Assembly (NCBI GenBank): GCA_030674185.1
Contig: JAPXFY010000015.1
Coordinates: 19,321,989-19,385,988 of the forward strand
Length of the DNA: 64,000 nt
Direction of reading: 5' to 3'
Source of the DNA: Monoplex corrugatus
Lineage: Eukaryota > Mollusca > Gastropoda > Littorinimorpha > Ranellidae
In this document: in pieces, positions 11,801 to 20,375 of the stretch
Layout of the letters: each line of letters starts with the position of its first letter
Numbering within the stretch: position 1 is the stretch's first letter
Translations under genes and position numbers: made by a program
The notes under the pieces: generated by a model
Seen by the model: the letters and a program-made list of their open reading frames with translations, nothing else
Databases searched by the model: none
Told to the model about the DNA's origin: nothing

Positions 11801-14800
11801 TTAACGAAGTTTCTAGAGTCAGTAAGCGATGCTGTATTCACCTATTTTCAAAATGGCGGCAAGGCGACTTCAAAACCGGCGTATGTTTTCTGTGCAAGAT
11901 GCGATCAATATCATCCAAGCTGAAGGATCTGATGATGAATTAGATATTGTTAGTGAATTATCTGTCGAAGATAGGGATGATTTGTTGGATTCAGATACGA
12001 GTTTGTCCCTAGCATTGGCTTAAGTGACATCGCTATGTGGTCGATCATGTGGTTCAAAACTTTTGTTCGGAATGCTGTTTGGATACCCTAATTGGAGTAA
12101 TTTCTACATTCAAGTGGGAAATCAGCACACAAATTGTGAGTGGAGTCTAATGTAGCAAGCTTCTGCCTTTCTATTGCACTTTACTGTTTGTTTCTATCAT
12201 GTCTGGTTATTTTGTAATATTTTTTTTAAAAATGGCCGAAAACATGCGATTTCAGGGGTCGACAAGCACTATTTAACTGCGACTCCATTGAGTTAATAGG
12301 CAGTGTCCTTAGTAAGTTGGATCAGAACAGGCACTGTTGGACTCCACTCAAGTGACCCAGCAGCAGTGCAGAGTCTTCTCTGGTGAGTGGCCCAATGTTG
12401 ACTTGACATTTATGGCTCCCATGGGCTGTGTTGTGGAGCCGATATGTATGGCATGGGATTAATGTCACTGAGGAAGCGCTGAAGTTGGGACAGCAACAAC
12501 AACAACAACAACAACAACAACAGCAACAGCAACAACAACAAAAGATAAAGAAAGAAAAATCATGAAGATTGATGTAATTTGATCCATGATATATGCACAT
12601 GTGTGTAGTGGGGAGGGTGGTGGAGGAAGGAAAGTATATGTATGTGTATGGGGATGTGCGAGGGAGAGAGTGCTTCAGCATTAATTTTTACCAAGGTCTG
12701 ACTACTAGAATTTTGCATATACACAAACTTTCTTAGTGCCTGTGATGTGATTTTGTCTTGTTATCATAGCCCACCATATATTGAACATTAAATCTTTAGA
12801 CTACCCATTTATGCTATATGTATGTGTGTGTTTTCAGTTACCAGAGCTTGATAGAAGTGTATGTGGATGAAGATTTGGTGTTCAGGGACAATCAGCATCT
12901 TGTAGACACACCATTCCTGACTGTGCGACAGGCCATGAAAGAGTATCAGGTGAGATAACATTTGCATCACAGATTTTAGGAGAAAGAGAAAGGGTACCCT
13001 TTATCTGTGATTGTGTTTGCATTTTGGATGCAAGACATTTGATGTTTTGTGTACTGGGGATGCTGTCATGTAGTAAACTTATGATTTCTAGTCAGCAGTG
13101 TCTGCTCTGTCTGTTATAAAATCATGGGAATGTGCGCAGAAGCATATAAGAAACTATGGGGGTGTGCATGCACTCCATGACACACAGAATTCTTGTTGTT
13201 CATGCTCTAAAACTTTATCCCAGTGCCTAGAATGTTGATCTGTGCATGCAATTCAACAATTGAATTTTATAATTTTGGGGTGGGTTCACTGTCTGAATGT
13301 CTGTTGAACATGTCAGCCTCTAGTAAGTTGTTGTACACTAGTAATGGTCTGTTATGTTAAAAAAAACAGCAACAAAAAATAGGAAATTTGACTTCTTTGT
13401 TGTGGATTCAAGAAGGCTTTTGAGTAGTCATCACAGTCTTGATTCAAAGGGGAAGCACTTTTCCATCTTAGTATCTTTCCCTGGCAAGCAGTTAAACCAT
13501 AATGCAAGTGCTGATGACTGAAGGCAGTAGAATAACAAAGCCCAAGAATGATGAGAAGAGCTGCTAAAAACTAAACATTGGAAACTTGCAGCCATGTAAA
13601 GTCAAAATGTAGCATGAAGTTTTGTAGGTGTCATCTTTTCACCTGCAAAACTTCATGCTACATTTTGACTTTACATGGCTGCAAGTTTCCAATGTTTAGT
13701 TTTTAGTTTGCAAGCCAGTTCTCAATCTGGTAAAGTTGTTGCAATGTGGTTACCATGTTACTCTAGGCATTACAAGTCTTGATGGCTGTTATCTATCTTT
13801 ATAGAAAGATTGACTTTAATTAAATTAGGACAGTTACATCAGTGATAAGTATATGATGCTTAATGTTGCATCTGTGGGTGAAAAACATATAGTTTACTAA
13901 TTTCTGAAAGAAATAGGCCTATCAACCACCTCTGCTAAACAAAAGTAATCAGTTGAAGGAACTTATATTGTCTGCTTCAGTCTGTATGACATGAAAAGTG
14001 GTTACTTTCTTCTTGACAGCTTTGCTTGTTTGATTAACACTTTGTCGTCTTGACGGCAGTCTGCTGCCGCCCATCTGTACCGCGGTCTTAGTCGTGACGG
14101 CAGGCTGGTGCCGTCGGAAAATGCCATTTTTTTATTTATAACATGAGCAGTATTCGAGGGAGAAAACTCCTGAAAGTCAAAGTGTAATCATCTATGCATC
14201 GATTGCTTCCCTTAGACCGTATCTAATCATCATACAGTCTTTGTCTTAACAAAGTTTCTAGAGTCAGTAAGCGATGCAGTATTCACCTATTTTCAAAACG
14301 GCGGCAAGGCGACTTCAAAACCGGCGTATGTTGGTGAATTATCTGTCGAAGATAGGGATGATTTGTTGGATTCAGATACGAGTTTGTCCATAGCATTGGC
14401 TTAAGTGACATCGCTATGTGGTCGATCATGTGGTTCAAAACTTTTGTTCGGAATGCTGTTTGGATACCCTAATTGGAGTAATTTCTACATTCAAGTGGGA
14501 AATCAGCACACAAATTGTGAATAGAATCTAATGTAGCAAGCTTCTGCCTTTCTTTTGCACTTTACTGTTTGTTTCTATCATGTCTGGTTATTTTGTAATT
14601 TTTTTTTTTTTAAATGGCCGAAAACACACGATTTCAGGGGTCGACAAGCACTATTTGACTGCAACTCCATTGAGTTAAACATACACTGTTTTAGCATCCC
14701 TGACCAAGACTGAAGAATCCAGATAGAAAAAGACTGTGGGGATGCCAGGGGCTCTTTCAGTGTAAATAGCACCCCCACCCTCTGGAAATTCTGTTAGAAA

Positions 14801-15967
14801 TTTCCTCTTTTCTGTCACGCTCTTTGTTTCTTTTTCCCTCCTTTGCTTTCTGTCATTTCTTCCTTTCATTTTCTGCTCGCTGGCCCATTCACCTGTGTGT
14901 GTTCGATAAAGTCTTATGTACTTTCTCTTAGAATTGATAATTGGGTACATGTATTAAGTGCATTTTTGGTTCTATGGAAGTGAGATGTACAGAAGCAATT
15001 TTAGGTAATTTATACCTGTTTTTGTAAAAGTTTTAGTGTTGTTAGTTATGTTTGAATTTGCATTCAGGTGATTTTTTTAAATCCCCTGTGTGACAAACTG
15101 GATGGAGTGATCATTGCCAGGTGCATCTTCTTAGATTATGTGTGTGAATGCATTGATCTTTGTACTTAATTTTCTTTTCCATACTTTTTCTCTGTTGAAT
15201 TATTGTGTACATTTTGAAACGGTTATAGCCCTGATATAGCTGTACGCAGTCAGCTGGGCTTTAAACAGAAATAACAGAAACAGGTAAAAAAAAAAAATTG
15301 TTGTTAGAAGAATCAGTTTCAGTTGTTTCAGCTTCCTAAGTGATTCTCTAAAAATTGAAAGTGAGTGTGAGAAAAGGATTAAAAAAAAAAAGCTTTTACC
15401 ATAATTGCAAGATCAGTTTTTCTCAGGATAAGTTCCATTGACACTGCAGAGCCCATTGTTTTTTTCTTCACTGCTTTTGCATTCCCTGATTTTAAAGACA
15501 GTCAGATAATCATTTACAGCTTGGTATACTGGAAGCCACTAGCACATATAAAGCACCCTGGGTGTGACTCACACCAGTGTAAACTCATGCAGGCTAATTG
15601 GAAGGTGACTGGTCTACTGTGTGCTAACCAGGCCTCGATCGAGCATGAAATTATCCTCTGGATCACCCTGTTCACCAGCAAATGAGGGGAAGCCCTGGTA
15701 TGTCTATGCCGATATGGTTGTGTATGCATAAGCAAGCGCACTGATATGGAGGCATGCTTACATGCACAGGTGTTCGCGCACACATCATGCGTGCACACGT
15801 GGGCGCAGTTACCAGATCGCTGAACCTGTGTGCACCAACACACACGTGTACACACACACACACATACACACATACTTGCACACTCATATAAACACACACA
15901 CACTTACTTGCACACTCATATAAACACACACACATACACATGTACACACACACATATACACACTCTG

Positions 15968-16061
<94 letters not shown>

Positions 16062-19000
16062 TAACTTTCTGTTCCCTATGTTTTTAAACCATTGACTCTC
16101 GCACGCTATCCACCAACTGCAAAAACTTAACTCTTTGATTCCCTCACCCTCTCCACCATTTTCTTGCAGGAAGGGTTAAGCTTTTGCTTTGCTAGCATGT
16201 TTTAATGTACCGTAACAATGCAAGATGCTGATGGACAGAGTGCGGGAGTCAAAGGGTTAATGTAATTATTTCCTTGTCCACAGGTTCTAGGAACCTGCGT
16301 TGTACTCGGAAATGATGTACAAGACCTGGTGACACATTTAAAACAGCTGTACAGTCGACCTCACGGTATTGGTATGTACTGATATAATACCAATGAATTG
16401 TTTATTTGTTTACTCATTTAGCTAATTTTGGCATTCTGAGTTTTTCAGATGCGTGTATACACAGTGCGCAGGTGGTATGTTGCTGCATAGTCTGTGTACT
16501 CCATCTTTAGTGGGTGTGCAAGCTGGGTGTTAACATGTTTCCATGAGTTTCTAGACACTGATATGACTTACAGGATCTTTAACATGCATGTTTGATGTTC
16601 TGTGTACATATACATATGGAGGAGATTTAAGAGCGCTAACAGGTCTACTCATGTTGACCTGGGAGATCGAAAAATCTTCACAGTTTACCCAACAGGTGGA
16701 AGTACCAAACCCAGACACTTAACATCTTACCCACTTGACTATTCATATTCTATTCATATTCATATTCATATTCATATATTTATATTCATATTCATGTTCA
16801 TATTCATATTTCATATTCATATTCATTCATTTCATATTATATTTATATTCATATTTTATTCATATTTCATTTCATATTCATATTCATATTTATATTCATA
16901 TTCATGTTCATATATTATATTCATATTCATGTTCATATTTATATTCATGTTCATATTCATATTTATATTCATGTTCATTTTCATATTTATATTCATATTT
17001 ATATTCATATTCATATTTATATATTTATATTATATCATATTCATATTCATATTTATATTCATTTCTTTTGTCACAGTGGATTTGCCATGTGAAACTCAGG
17101 CTGCTCTCCTCTTTAGAGCGTGCGTTACCACAATGCAGCACCACCCTTTTTTTTTTTTTTTTACCAAGATTTCAGAAAGGCAAGAAGGCTAATTTGCTTT
17201 CAAGGGGAGGGACCTGAAAACCAGCCTAGCTCTCCAATATTTTATACCAGGGCAAATGCCCTGCTCTTCACAATTTTTAAGTGCTGTGGATTCTTTAGCG
17301 TGCACAGGCCAGAAGCCATTATGTTTCTGACTCCTTTTTTGTCCCCTTCCGGAAGAGAGACATTCAGTTTGAGTTTCCAGTCAAACTGAGAAAAAAGTTG
17401 AGGCCACAATGGGGAAGGAACCTGGAATCTCAAGTTTAGTTACTGGCAGGTGAACGTCTGAACTATTCTGCCACTCTTCTCCCTATTGCACATGTTACAA
17501 TAGTTACATGGCTGATTGAAACCTGCTGACTTGTCTGTAACATAAATTAGTAATACCAGTCATGATTGAAACCTGCTGACTCTTCTGTAACATAAATTAG
17601 TAATACCAGTCATGATTGAAACCTGCTGACTCTTCTGTAACATAAATTAGTAATACCAGTCATGATTGAAACCTGCTGACTCTTCTGTAACATAAATTAG
17701 TAATACCAGTCACCATAGTATAGTGGTTAGCTCAACAGACTAAGGGCTGGGAGACATTGGGTTCAGATCCATCAGTCAAAATCATTTTGGGATTTTTCAA
17801 TCCCCAACAGGTTCCTATCCAGGAGTTTGTTGGGAAGACTGGGACCACATAGTTAATTTCAGTATCATATGTAAATAGTCATATGCATTGAATGAACAAC
17901 ACAAACTAACTTTAACATAATTTTGTGATATTACCTCTTACATTTGTTATAATCTCTTCAAGTCTCTCTCAACATTTATATACAGTAGGCCTACATATAT
18001 TGCAAGTTTCTTGGTATTGTCTTCACTTTTAGACAAGAAAAGCAGTGACGACTGGCACAGACTCAGGTTTTCACAATATATGGCTGGAACTGCTGGAATT
18101 GTCACTCCACATAAATGATTTAAATAGAGAGAGGGTAGGTGGGTGGGAGAGTGGCATATTGTTTGTGATGACCATTTTGGTCTGCATGGTGTTGTCATTT
18201 GTTATGCAGTGCAGATGAAAACATCTGTATGGTTGAACATCTTCTTCAACTGACATTGAAACTTACGGATTGGTTGGTTATTGATTCAGGGCAGCAGCAG
18301 ACTACGGAGCTGATTTGCAGCTTCAGTCCTTTGGAAGTGGAGGCAAAAGAGACAACTCTGCACGGTTGTTATGCACGGTTCCTGGCTTCAACGACAGCCG
18401 TGGTAAGATGCTTATTTTTTTCACAGACAGTTCAAACACTAACAGCTTTGCGTTTCTGTATTCTTTTGGCTCATTTTGAATTTTCACTGAAATAGACTAG
18501 CAGAGAGATTGAAACCAGAATCTGAAAAACAAACACTCTCAGCTGTCAACTTGCCCAGCTCCTGAAACGCCCCAGCATCTCTCACCTGTCAGTGTCACTG
18601 GGTTCGGTGTTGGTCGCTGCACATCTGGATGCCACCATCTCCTCCAGGCCGCTCTGTCTTGACTTTTGTGGACAATTTCTGGACTGTTTAGGCCTCTGAT
18701 GTTGGTTATGTTTTCAAGGTATGAGATTGGAGGCCTTTCTACCTTTTTGCCACTGTTTTTCCTTGAAAGATTTTTTCGTTAGCTGAAGAGATACCAGTCG
18801 TGGAGAGTGTGGCCAGGTAGATAAAGCACCCCCTAGGATACAGGAAACCCGAGTTCGATTTTCAGCAGACAAGGATTCTGCCCCCCTCCCCTCTCCAGTA
18901 CTCTATGGCAGTCTGGGTGATAGTCTTTTGGATGAGATGATAAACTAAGGTCCCAATGTGGCATGCACTTTGGGCACATACGTTTCGGTTTCAGTTTCTT

Positions 19001-20308
19001 ATGATGTCTCTGCGCTCGGAACAAATTCCATATGCGCTAACGTCACAGGTGCCATGTGTATGGTGATCATGGCGCAAGCCTTAACTCTTCGGAGACGTAA
19101 CAGCGGATATTCCGCTGCAGCTGGCCAAACCATTAGAGACGTGACAGCGGACATTCTGCTGCAGCTGGCCAAATCATTAGAGACGTGATAGCGGATATTC
19201 CGCTGCGGTTTTTAAAAATAGATGCAAGCTGGTCGCTGGTCTAGGGGAACTAACTACACATATAGGAACACTCTTTGGTATCTTCTGAAGTGTTTGTTAC
19301 TTCCCTTGCATCGATTTTATCCCGATTAGTTACAGTTTTTGCCTTTATCCAAACCAACCGGAATGACCGTCCTTGCACCAAAATGGCGACATTTCTGTCA
19401 TGTGAGGTGAGTTTATACAGAAAAACTAGTTGTGTTCCTTTTTGGGGGCACATAAAAGCTATCATAACAACAAAAGGTGAAATTTTGTAGAAAACTCCAC
19501 CTTACCCTTTGACAACCGGACCCTATCCACCAACTGCAAAAACTTAACCCTTTGACTCCCTCACCCTATCCACCAGCTTCCTGCTAGCAGCATGGTTGAC
19601 AGTACAGGATGCTGATAGACAGGATGTGAGAGTCAAAGGGTTTACAGGTAAACAAAAATGCGTGCACACAGAAGAATAGGGAAAAAAAAGTAGTGACTGC
19701 AGACTGTAAGAACGTGCTTTACATGAAGAAAGCGACTTGCATGTCATGCAGAAAAATTCTGTAAGAATGTGCTTTACATGAAGAGAGCGACTTGCATTTC
19801 ATGCAGAAAAATTCTGTAAGAATGTGCTTTACATGAAGAGAGCCACTTGTATTTCATGCAGAAAAATTCTGTAAGAATGTGCTTTACATGAAGAGAGCGA
19901 ATTATATTTCATGCAGAAAAATTCTGTAAGAATGTGCTTTACATGAAGAGAGCCACTTGCATTTCGTGCAGAAAAATTCTGTAAGAATGTGCTTTACATG
20001 AAGAAAGCCACTTGCATTTCATGCAGAAAAATTCTGTAAGAATGTGCTTTACATGAAGAAGAGAGCAGCTCGAATTTCATGCAGAAAAATTCTGTAAGAA
20101 TGTGCTTTACATGAGGAAGAGAGCAGCTCGCATTTCATACAGAAAAATTCCATTCTTTAAAAAAAAAAAATCCAATCCAGTCCTCTCCCAATATGTGAAT
20201 AAATGTGGAAAATACTGATTACTGTTTCAGGCTTTCAGCGTTGTGAAGGAGATCACAGGCACTGTGGTGGACATACTGGGTGGAGATCCATACGCCAGGA
20301 AATACTGA
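2702..20308 (+). CDS. ureD: Urease accessory protein UreD (UreH), eight exons, complete
   Basis: UreD acts with UreF and UreG on apo-urease and forms the path through which nickel reaches the active site. I joined 2702-2824, 3824-3982, 6299-6427, 8950-9041, 12838-12949, 16284-16371, 18290-18402 and 20231-20308. All seven introns are GT-AG, phases 0,0,0,2,0,1,0 agree across every junction, and the product is 297 residues, normal for the family. Family motifs appear in order: GGGLVGGD (64-71), TSQESTKIYH (88-97, spanning exons 2-3), DPVVCFADA (123-131), LLDWVTAGR (149-157), LVFRDN (181-186), then a SFSPLE...[10 protein letters not shown] stretch (about 245-272) and a C-terminus ending DPYARKY. 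The start is the first ATG in the open exon 1; a non-coding 5' exon is possible because a weak AG acceptor precedes it. No frameshift or stop interrupts the joined frame. No signal peptide or membrane segment is seen. Identification is by motif recognition, not a search. Confidence 0.93.
3053..3170. repeat. (TG)n-(GA)n microsatellite in ureD intron 1
   Basis: TG run with minor interruptions ending in a GA run and GACA repeats. Confidence 0.95.
3318..3665 (+). mobile_element. tRNA-derived SINE, family S1
   Basis: Begins with a tRNA-like stretch (CAAGTGGGTAAGATGTTGG as A-box-like, GGTTCATTC as B-box-like at about 3383). The body contains CATGTTAAAGATTCTGTAAG and an ACACCCACCAAGGACGGAG stretch shared, in reverse complement, with 16437-16738. 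It ends near an A-run. It lies in ureD intron 1. Confidence 0.75.
3824..3982 (+). CDS. ureD: ureD exon 2 (residues 42-94)
   Basis: Acceptor TTTCTTTCAG, donor GTGTGT, phase 0 at both ends. Contains the glycine-rich signature GGGLVGGD, the strongest UreD marker in the gene, followed by an acidic strand and [10 protein letters not shown]. Confidence 0.95.
4398..4640 (+). mobile_element. Possible tRNA-derived SINE remnant
   Basis: GGGTGGTTTAGTGGAAGAGC resembles a tRNA 5' half and A box; GATTCAAGC about 35 bp later resembles a B box. No second copy seen in the window. In ureD intron 2. Confidence 0.4.
4765..5740 (-). mobile_element. RTE-type LINE, old 5'-truncated copy
   Basis: On the minus strand it begins within the RT C-terminal region and ends in a (TGA)n tail (plus-strand CAT repeats at 4767-4788). 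The 130-codon stretch at 5136-5528 matches the C-terminal region of the RTE ORF at 60498-61130, including KGLELNS, YLGTVIS, GRCT and [10 protein letters not shown], but with many substitutions and an inserted Lys run. It is non-functional and lies in ureD intron 2. Confidence 0.88.
6299..6427 (+). CDS. ureD: ureD exon 3 (residues 95-137)
   Basis: Acceptor TTCTGACAG, donor GTAAGT, phase 0 at both ends. Starts IYHC, completing the TKIYH motif, and carries DPVVCFADA, matching the conserved UreD segment around D-P-V/T-I/V-x-F. Confidence 0.95.
6458..6522. repeat. (GAT)n microsatellite
   Basis: TGATGA repeats with one interruption in ureD intron 3, directly after exon 3. The long Ile-run ORF on the minus strand is an artefact. 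Confidence 0.95.
6773..7489 (+). mobile_element. L2/CR1-like LINE, 5'-truncated copy
   Basis: Encodes 151 codons (6776-7231) nearly identical to the C-terminus of the ORF at 55522-57606, from [13 protein letters not shown] to the stop. It retains the 3' UTR with an internal GT microsatellite, the motif GCGCTATATAAATATTG and an (ATT)n tail. A recent insertion in ureD intron 3, in the same orientation as the gene. Its tail abuts a copy of the ~540-bp repeat. Confidence 0.93.
7490..7997 (+). mobile_element. Unclassified ~540-bp interspersed repeat, copy 1
   Basis: Matches six other copies in the window. Landmarks are ACCTTCTGGAAATTCTGTGC, an internal AATAAAG, CCCCTGTGCRATAAATTGGA, CTGGGCTTTAAAC and an (AATAAC)n tail. 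Its first ~50 bp is missing because the L2-like LINE directly abuts it. No coding capacity and no terminal inverted repeats; the simple tail suggests a retrotransposed non-autonomous element. Confidence 0.85.
8000..8215 (-). mobile_element. tRNA-derived SINE, family S4
   Basis: In reverse complement it starts with a tRNA-like head (GGACTCAGGACCTGATG, then GAGTTCAATCCCAGC as B box) followed by a GC-rich body. The B-box region resembles that at 39345-39355. In ureD intron 3. Confidence 0.55.
8261..8400. mobile_element. TTAA foldback MITE (pB-MITE1), copy 1
   Basis: Left end reads TAACTCTTTGACTCC and right end AGGTTAA, degenerate versions of the family ends TTAACCCTTTGACTCC. One arm of the internal palindrome is deleted from its centre. 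TTAA targets and CCC-starting ends point to piggyBac-type transposition. Confidence 0.8.
8415..8493. repeat. (TG)n microsatellite
   Basis: Interrupted TG repeats in ureD intron 3. Confidence 0.9.
8711..8800. repeat. (TG)n microsatellite
   Basis: TG repeats with CG interruptions, about 150 bp upstream of ureD exon 4. Confidence 0.95.
8950..9041 (+). CDS. ureD: ureD exon 4 (residues 138-167 plus two bases)
   Basis: Donor GTGAGA; the exon ends in phase 2 inside a Ser codon. Encodes a Ser-rich run then [11 protein letters not shown], the UreD strand in which a D-x-(V/L)-T-x-GR core is typical. The acceptor (GTGGCCAG) has a weak pyrimidine tract, so the start could shift slightly, but this position preserves frame. 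Confidence 0.9.
9076..9375. repeat. Minisatellite, 68-69 bp unit, left part of a split array
   Basis: Four units start at 9076, 9144, 9213 and 9282, each with GTGAC(A/G)TAGTAGCTT and TAGAAGTACCTG then AATAAACGAGA. Shorter degenerate units follow to 9375, where a TTAA element is inserted. Related units resume at 10695. Confidence 0.9.
9376..10146. mobile_element. piggyBac-like non-autonomous element (pB3), full length
   Basis: Flanked by TTAA at 9376-9379 and 10143-10146. Inverted ends read TTAACTCTTCGGAGACGTAA and, in reverse complement, TTAACTCTTTGAAGACGTAA. The left end holds three ~47-bp subterminal repeats with a (GCGGATATTCCGC)-type palindrome. No transposase catalytic core is present. 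The first ~310 bp is shared with 19081-19395. Confidence 0.85.
10157..10680 (-). mobile_element. Unclassified ~540-bp repeat, copy 2
   Basis: Reverse-complement copy. The tail (GTTATTTTTGTTTAGAGCC on the plus strand) is at 10160 and the head (GAAAGAGCCCCAGGC) at 10670. It lies in ureD intron 4, within the split minisatellite. Confidence 0.88.
10695..11000. repeat. Minisatellite, ~43 bp degenerate units, right part of the split array
   Basis: About seven units with TTTAGAAGTACCTG and AATAAACGAGA-like cores, the same core as 9076-9375 but shorter and more diverged. Confidence 0.8.
11076..11259. mobile_element. TTAA foldback MITE (pB-MITE1), copy 2
   Basis: TTAA at both ends, outer ends CCCTTTGACTCC and GGTCAAAGGG. 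Contains the inner foldback with several mismatches. In ureD intron 4. Confidence 0.9.
11589..12296 (+). mobile_element. piggyBac-like non-autonomous element (pB2), copy 1, with transposase N-terminal remnant
   Basis: TTAA at both ends; inverted ends TTAACTCTTTGGCGTC and TTAACTCAATGGAGTC. An ORF at 11829-12023 encodes [20 protein letters not shown] followed by acidic SDDELDI and DRDDLLDSD stretches. This is the layout of a piggyBac transposase N-terminus (short basic start, acidic SDDE tract) before the DDD core, which is absent here. An internally deleted relative of an autonomous element. In ureD intron 4. Confidence 0.82.
12497..12541. repeat. (CAA)n microsatellite
   Basis: CAA repeats with two CAG units. 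Confidence 0.95.
12838..12949 (+). CDS. ureD: ureD exon 5 (residues 168-205)
   Basis: Acceptor TTTTCAG, donor GTGAGA. Its first base completes the Ser codon begun in exon 4. Encodes [18 protein letters not shown], matching the UreD pattern of a strand followed by a V/L-x-x-D turn. Confidence 0.92.
13564..13706. repeat. Near-perfect inverted repeat, 67-bp arms, 9-bp loop
   Basis: Left arm 13564-13630, loop 13631-13639, right arm 13640-13706. The arms differ at one base (T at 13625 opposite G at 13645). Not related to other elements in the window. In ureD intron 5, so transcription of the gene would yield a long RNA hairpin. Confidence 0.95.
14034..14678 (+). mobile_element. piggyBac-like non-autonomous element (pB2), copy 2
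   Basis: TTAA at both ends. About 95% identical by eye to 11589-12296 but lacks ~64 bp inside the transposase remnant (after GGCGTATGTT), with GTT microhomology at the deletion. In ureD intron 5. Confidence 0.88.
14737..15282 (+). mobile_element. Unclassified ~540-bp repeat, copy 3
   Basis: Full-length copy from GGGGATGCCAGGGGCTCTTT to CTGGGCTTTAAACAGAAATAACAG. In ureD intron 5. Confidence 0.9.
15838..16061. repeat. (CA)n microsatellite, compound
   Basis: CACA repeats with TA and (TC)n interruptions; the last ~80 bp is pure CA. Confidence 0.95.
16084..16260. mobile_element. TTAA foldback MITE (pB-MITE1), copy 3
   Basis: Left TTAA at 16084 (end degenerate, TTAAACCATTGACTC), right AGTCAAAGGGTTAA. 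Most of the right inner arm is deleted. Ends 23 bp before ureD exon 6, so it contributes to the exon 6 acceptor region. Confidence 0.85.
16284..16371 (+). CDS. ureD: ureD exon 6 (residues 206-234 plus one base)
   Basis: Acceptor TTGTCCACAG, donor GTATGT. Encodes [16 protein letters not shown] and an amphipathic helix, and ends in phase 1 inside a Gly codon completed by exon 7. Confidence 0.88.
16437..16738 (-). mobile_element. tRNA-derived SINE, family S1
   Basis: Reverse complement begins CAAGTGGGTAAGATGTTAAG and shares CATGTTAAAGATCCTGTAAG and ACACCCACTAAAGATGGAG with 3318-3665. In ureD intron 6. Confidence 0.75.
16738..17066. repeat. Degenerate (TTCATA)n satellite, ~330 bp
   Basis: Variants of TTCATA, TTTATA and TTCATG in mixed order. 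ORFs of repeated Ile/Phe/His are artefacts. It starts exactly at the head end of the S1 SINE. Confidence 0.95.
17070..17490 (-). mobile_element. tRNA-derived SINE, family S2 (Meta-SINE-like)
   Basis: In reverse complement the head reads GTGGCAGAATAGTTCAGACG with GATTCCAGGTTCCTTCCCC as B-box region. The body has the plus-strand TTTAGCGTGCACAGGCC and CTTCCGGAAGAGAGACATTC stretches typical of molluscan SINEs. An oligo-T stretch lies at 17148-17162. Confidence 0.6.
17513..17712. repeat. Minisatellite, 50-bp unit x4
   Basis: Four units from GATTGAAACCTGCTGACT to AATACCAGTCAT. The last three are essentially identical; the first differs by a base or two. In ureD intron 6. Confidence 0.97.
17713..17905 (+). 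mobile_element. tRNA-derived SINE, family S3
   Basis: Head CCATAGTATAGTGGTTAGC (A box) and GGGTTCAGATCC (B box) spaced as in tRNA. Body shares GGGAAGACTGGGACCA with 43240-43515 in reverse complement. Confidence 0.75.
18290..18402 (+). CDS. ureD: ureD exon 7 (residues 235-272)
   Basis: Acceptor GATTCAG, donor GTAAGA. Two bases complete the split Gly codon. Encodes the [10 protein letters not shown] strand and [12 protein letters not shown], matching the UreD C-terminal R-x-L/A-A-x-T-x-x-V segment. Another reading frame is also open but does not resemble UreD and breaks the phase. Confidence 0.88.
18800..18983 (+). mobile_element. tRNA-derived SINE, family S2 (Meta-SINE core)
   Basis: Head GTGGCCAGGTAGATAAAGCA with CCCGAGTTCGATTTT as B box. 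Core CTTTTGGATGAGATGATAAA then GGCATGCACTTTGGGCACAT resembles the conserved core of metazoan SINEs. In ureD intron 7. Confidence 0.8.
18984..19080 (+). mobile_element. SINE core repeat R3, copy 1
   Basis: TTTCAGTTTCTTATGATG then GCGCTCGGAACAAATTCCAT. Shared with 23531-23640 and 54229-54345. From memory this resembles a common gastropod SINE body. It is fused directly to the preceding S2 SINE. Confidence 0.7.
19081..19500. mobile_element. piggyBac-like element (pB3), left-end fragment
   Basis: Left TTAA and TTAACTCTTCGGAGACGTAA end, three subterminal repeats and sequence identical to 9376 onward for ~310 bp, up to ATGGCGACATTT. Then it diverges and no right end is seen before the next MITE at 19502. 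Confidence 0.8.
19502..19644. mobile_element. TTAA foldback MITE (pB-MITE1), copy 4
   Basis: Ends degenerate (TTACCCTTTGAC, GTCAAAGGGTTT). The right inner arm is lost from the palindrome centre. In ureD intron 7. Confidence 0.8.
19704..20155. repeat. Minisatellite, 55-bp unit x ~8
   Basis: Units begin CTGTAAGAATGTGCTTTACA and end ATGCAGAAAAATT. It ends ~75 bp before ureD exon 8. Confidence 0.97.
20231..20308 (+). CDS. ureD: ureD exon 8 (residues 273-297 and stop)
   Basis: Acceptor ACTGTTTCAG, phase 0. Encodes 25 residues ending DPYARKY then TGA at 20306-20308. An RTE LINE fragment begins about 70 bases downstream, so the 3' UTR is short or includes LINE sequence. Confidence 0.88.
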   Translation, partial: AFSVVKEITGTVVDILGGDPYARKY

Positions 20309-20375
20309 TACACTTGCTGGGCTGGAGACATTGCACAACTACTCTTTCTCATTGTATTCCACTACCTTTGTGTGT

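Noticed and set aside
16602..17217. Long Ile/Phe/Tyr ORFs
   Set aside because: Artefacts of the (TTCATA)n satellite.
18290..18402. Alternative frame of ureD exon 7 reading [13 protein letters not shown]
   Set aside because: It looked UreD-like at first, but it needs a different acceptor and the phase set by exon 6 gives the SFSPLE frame.
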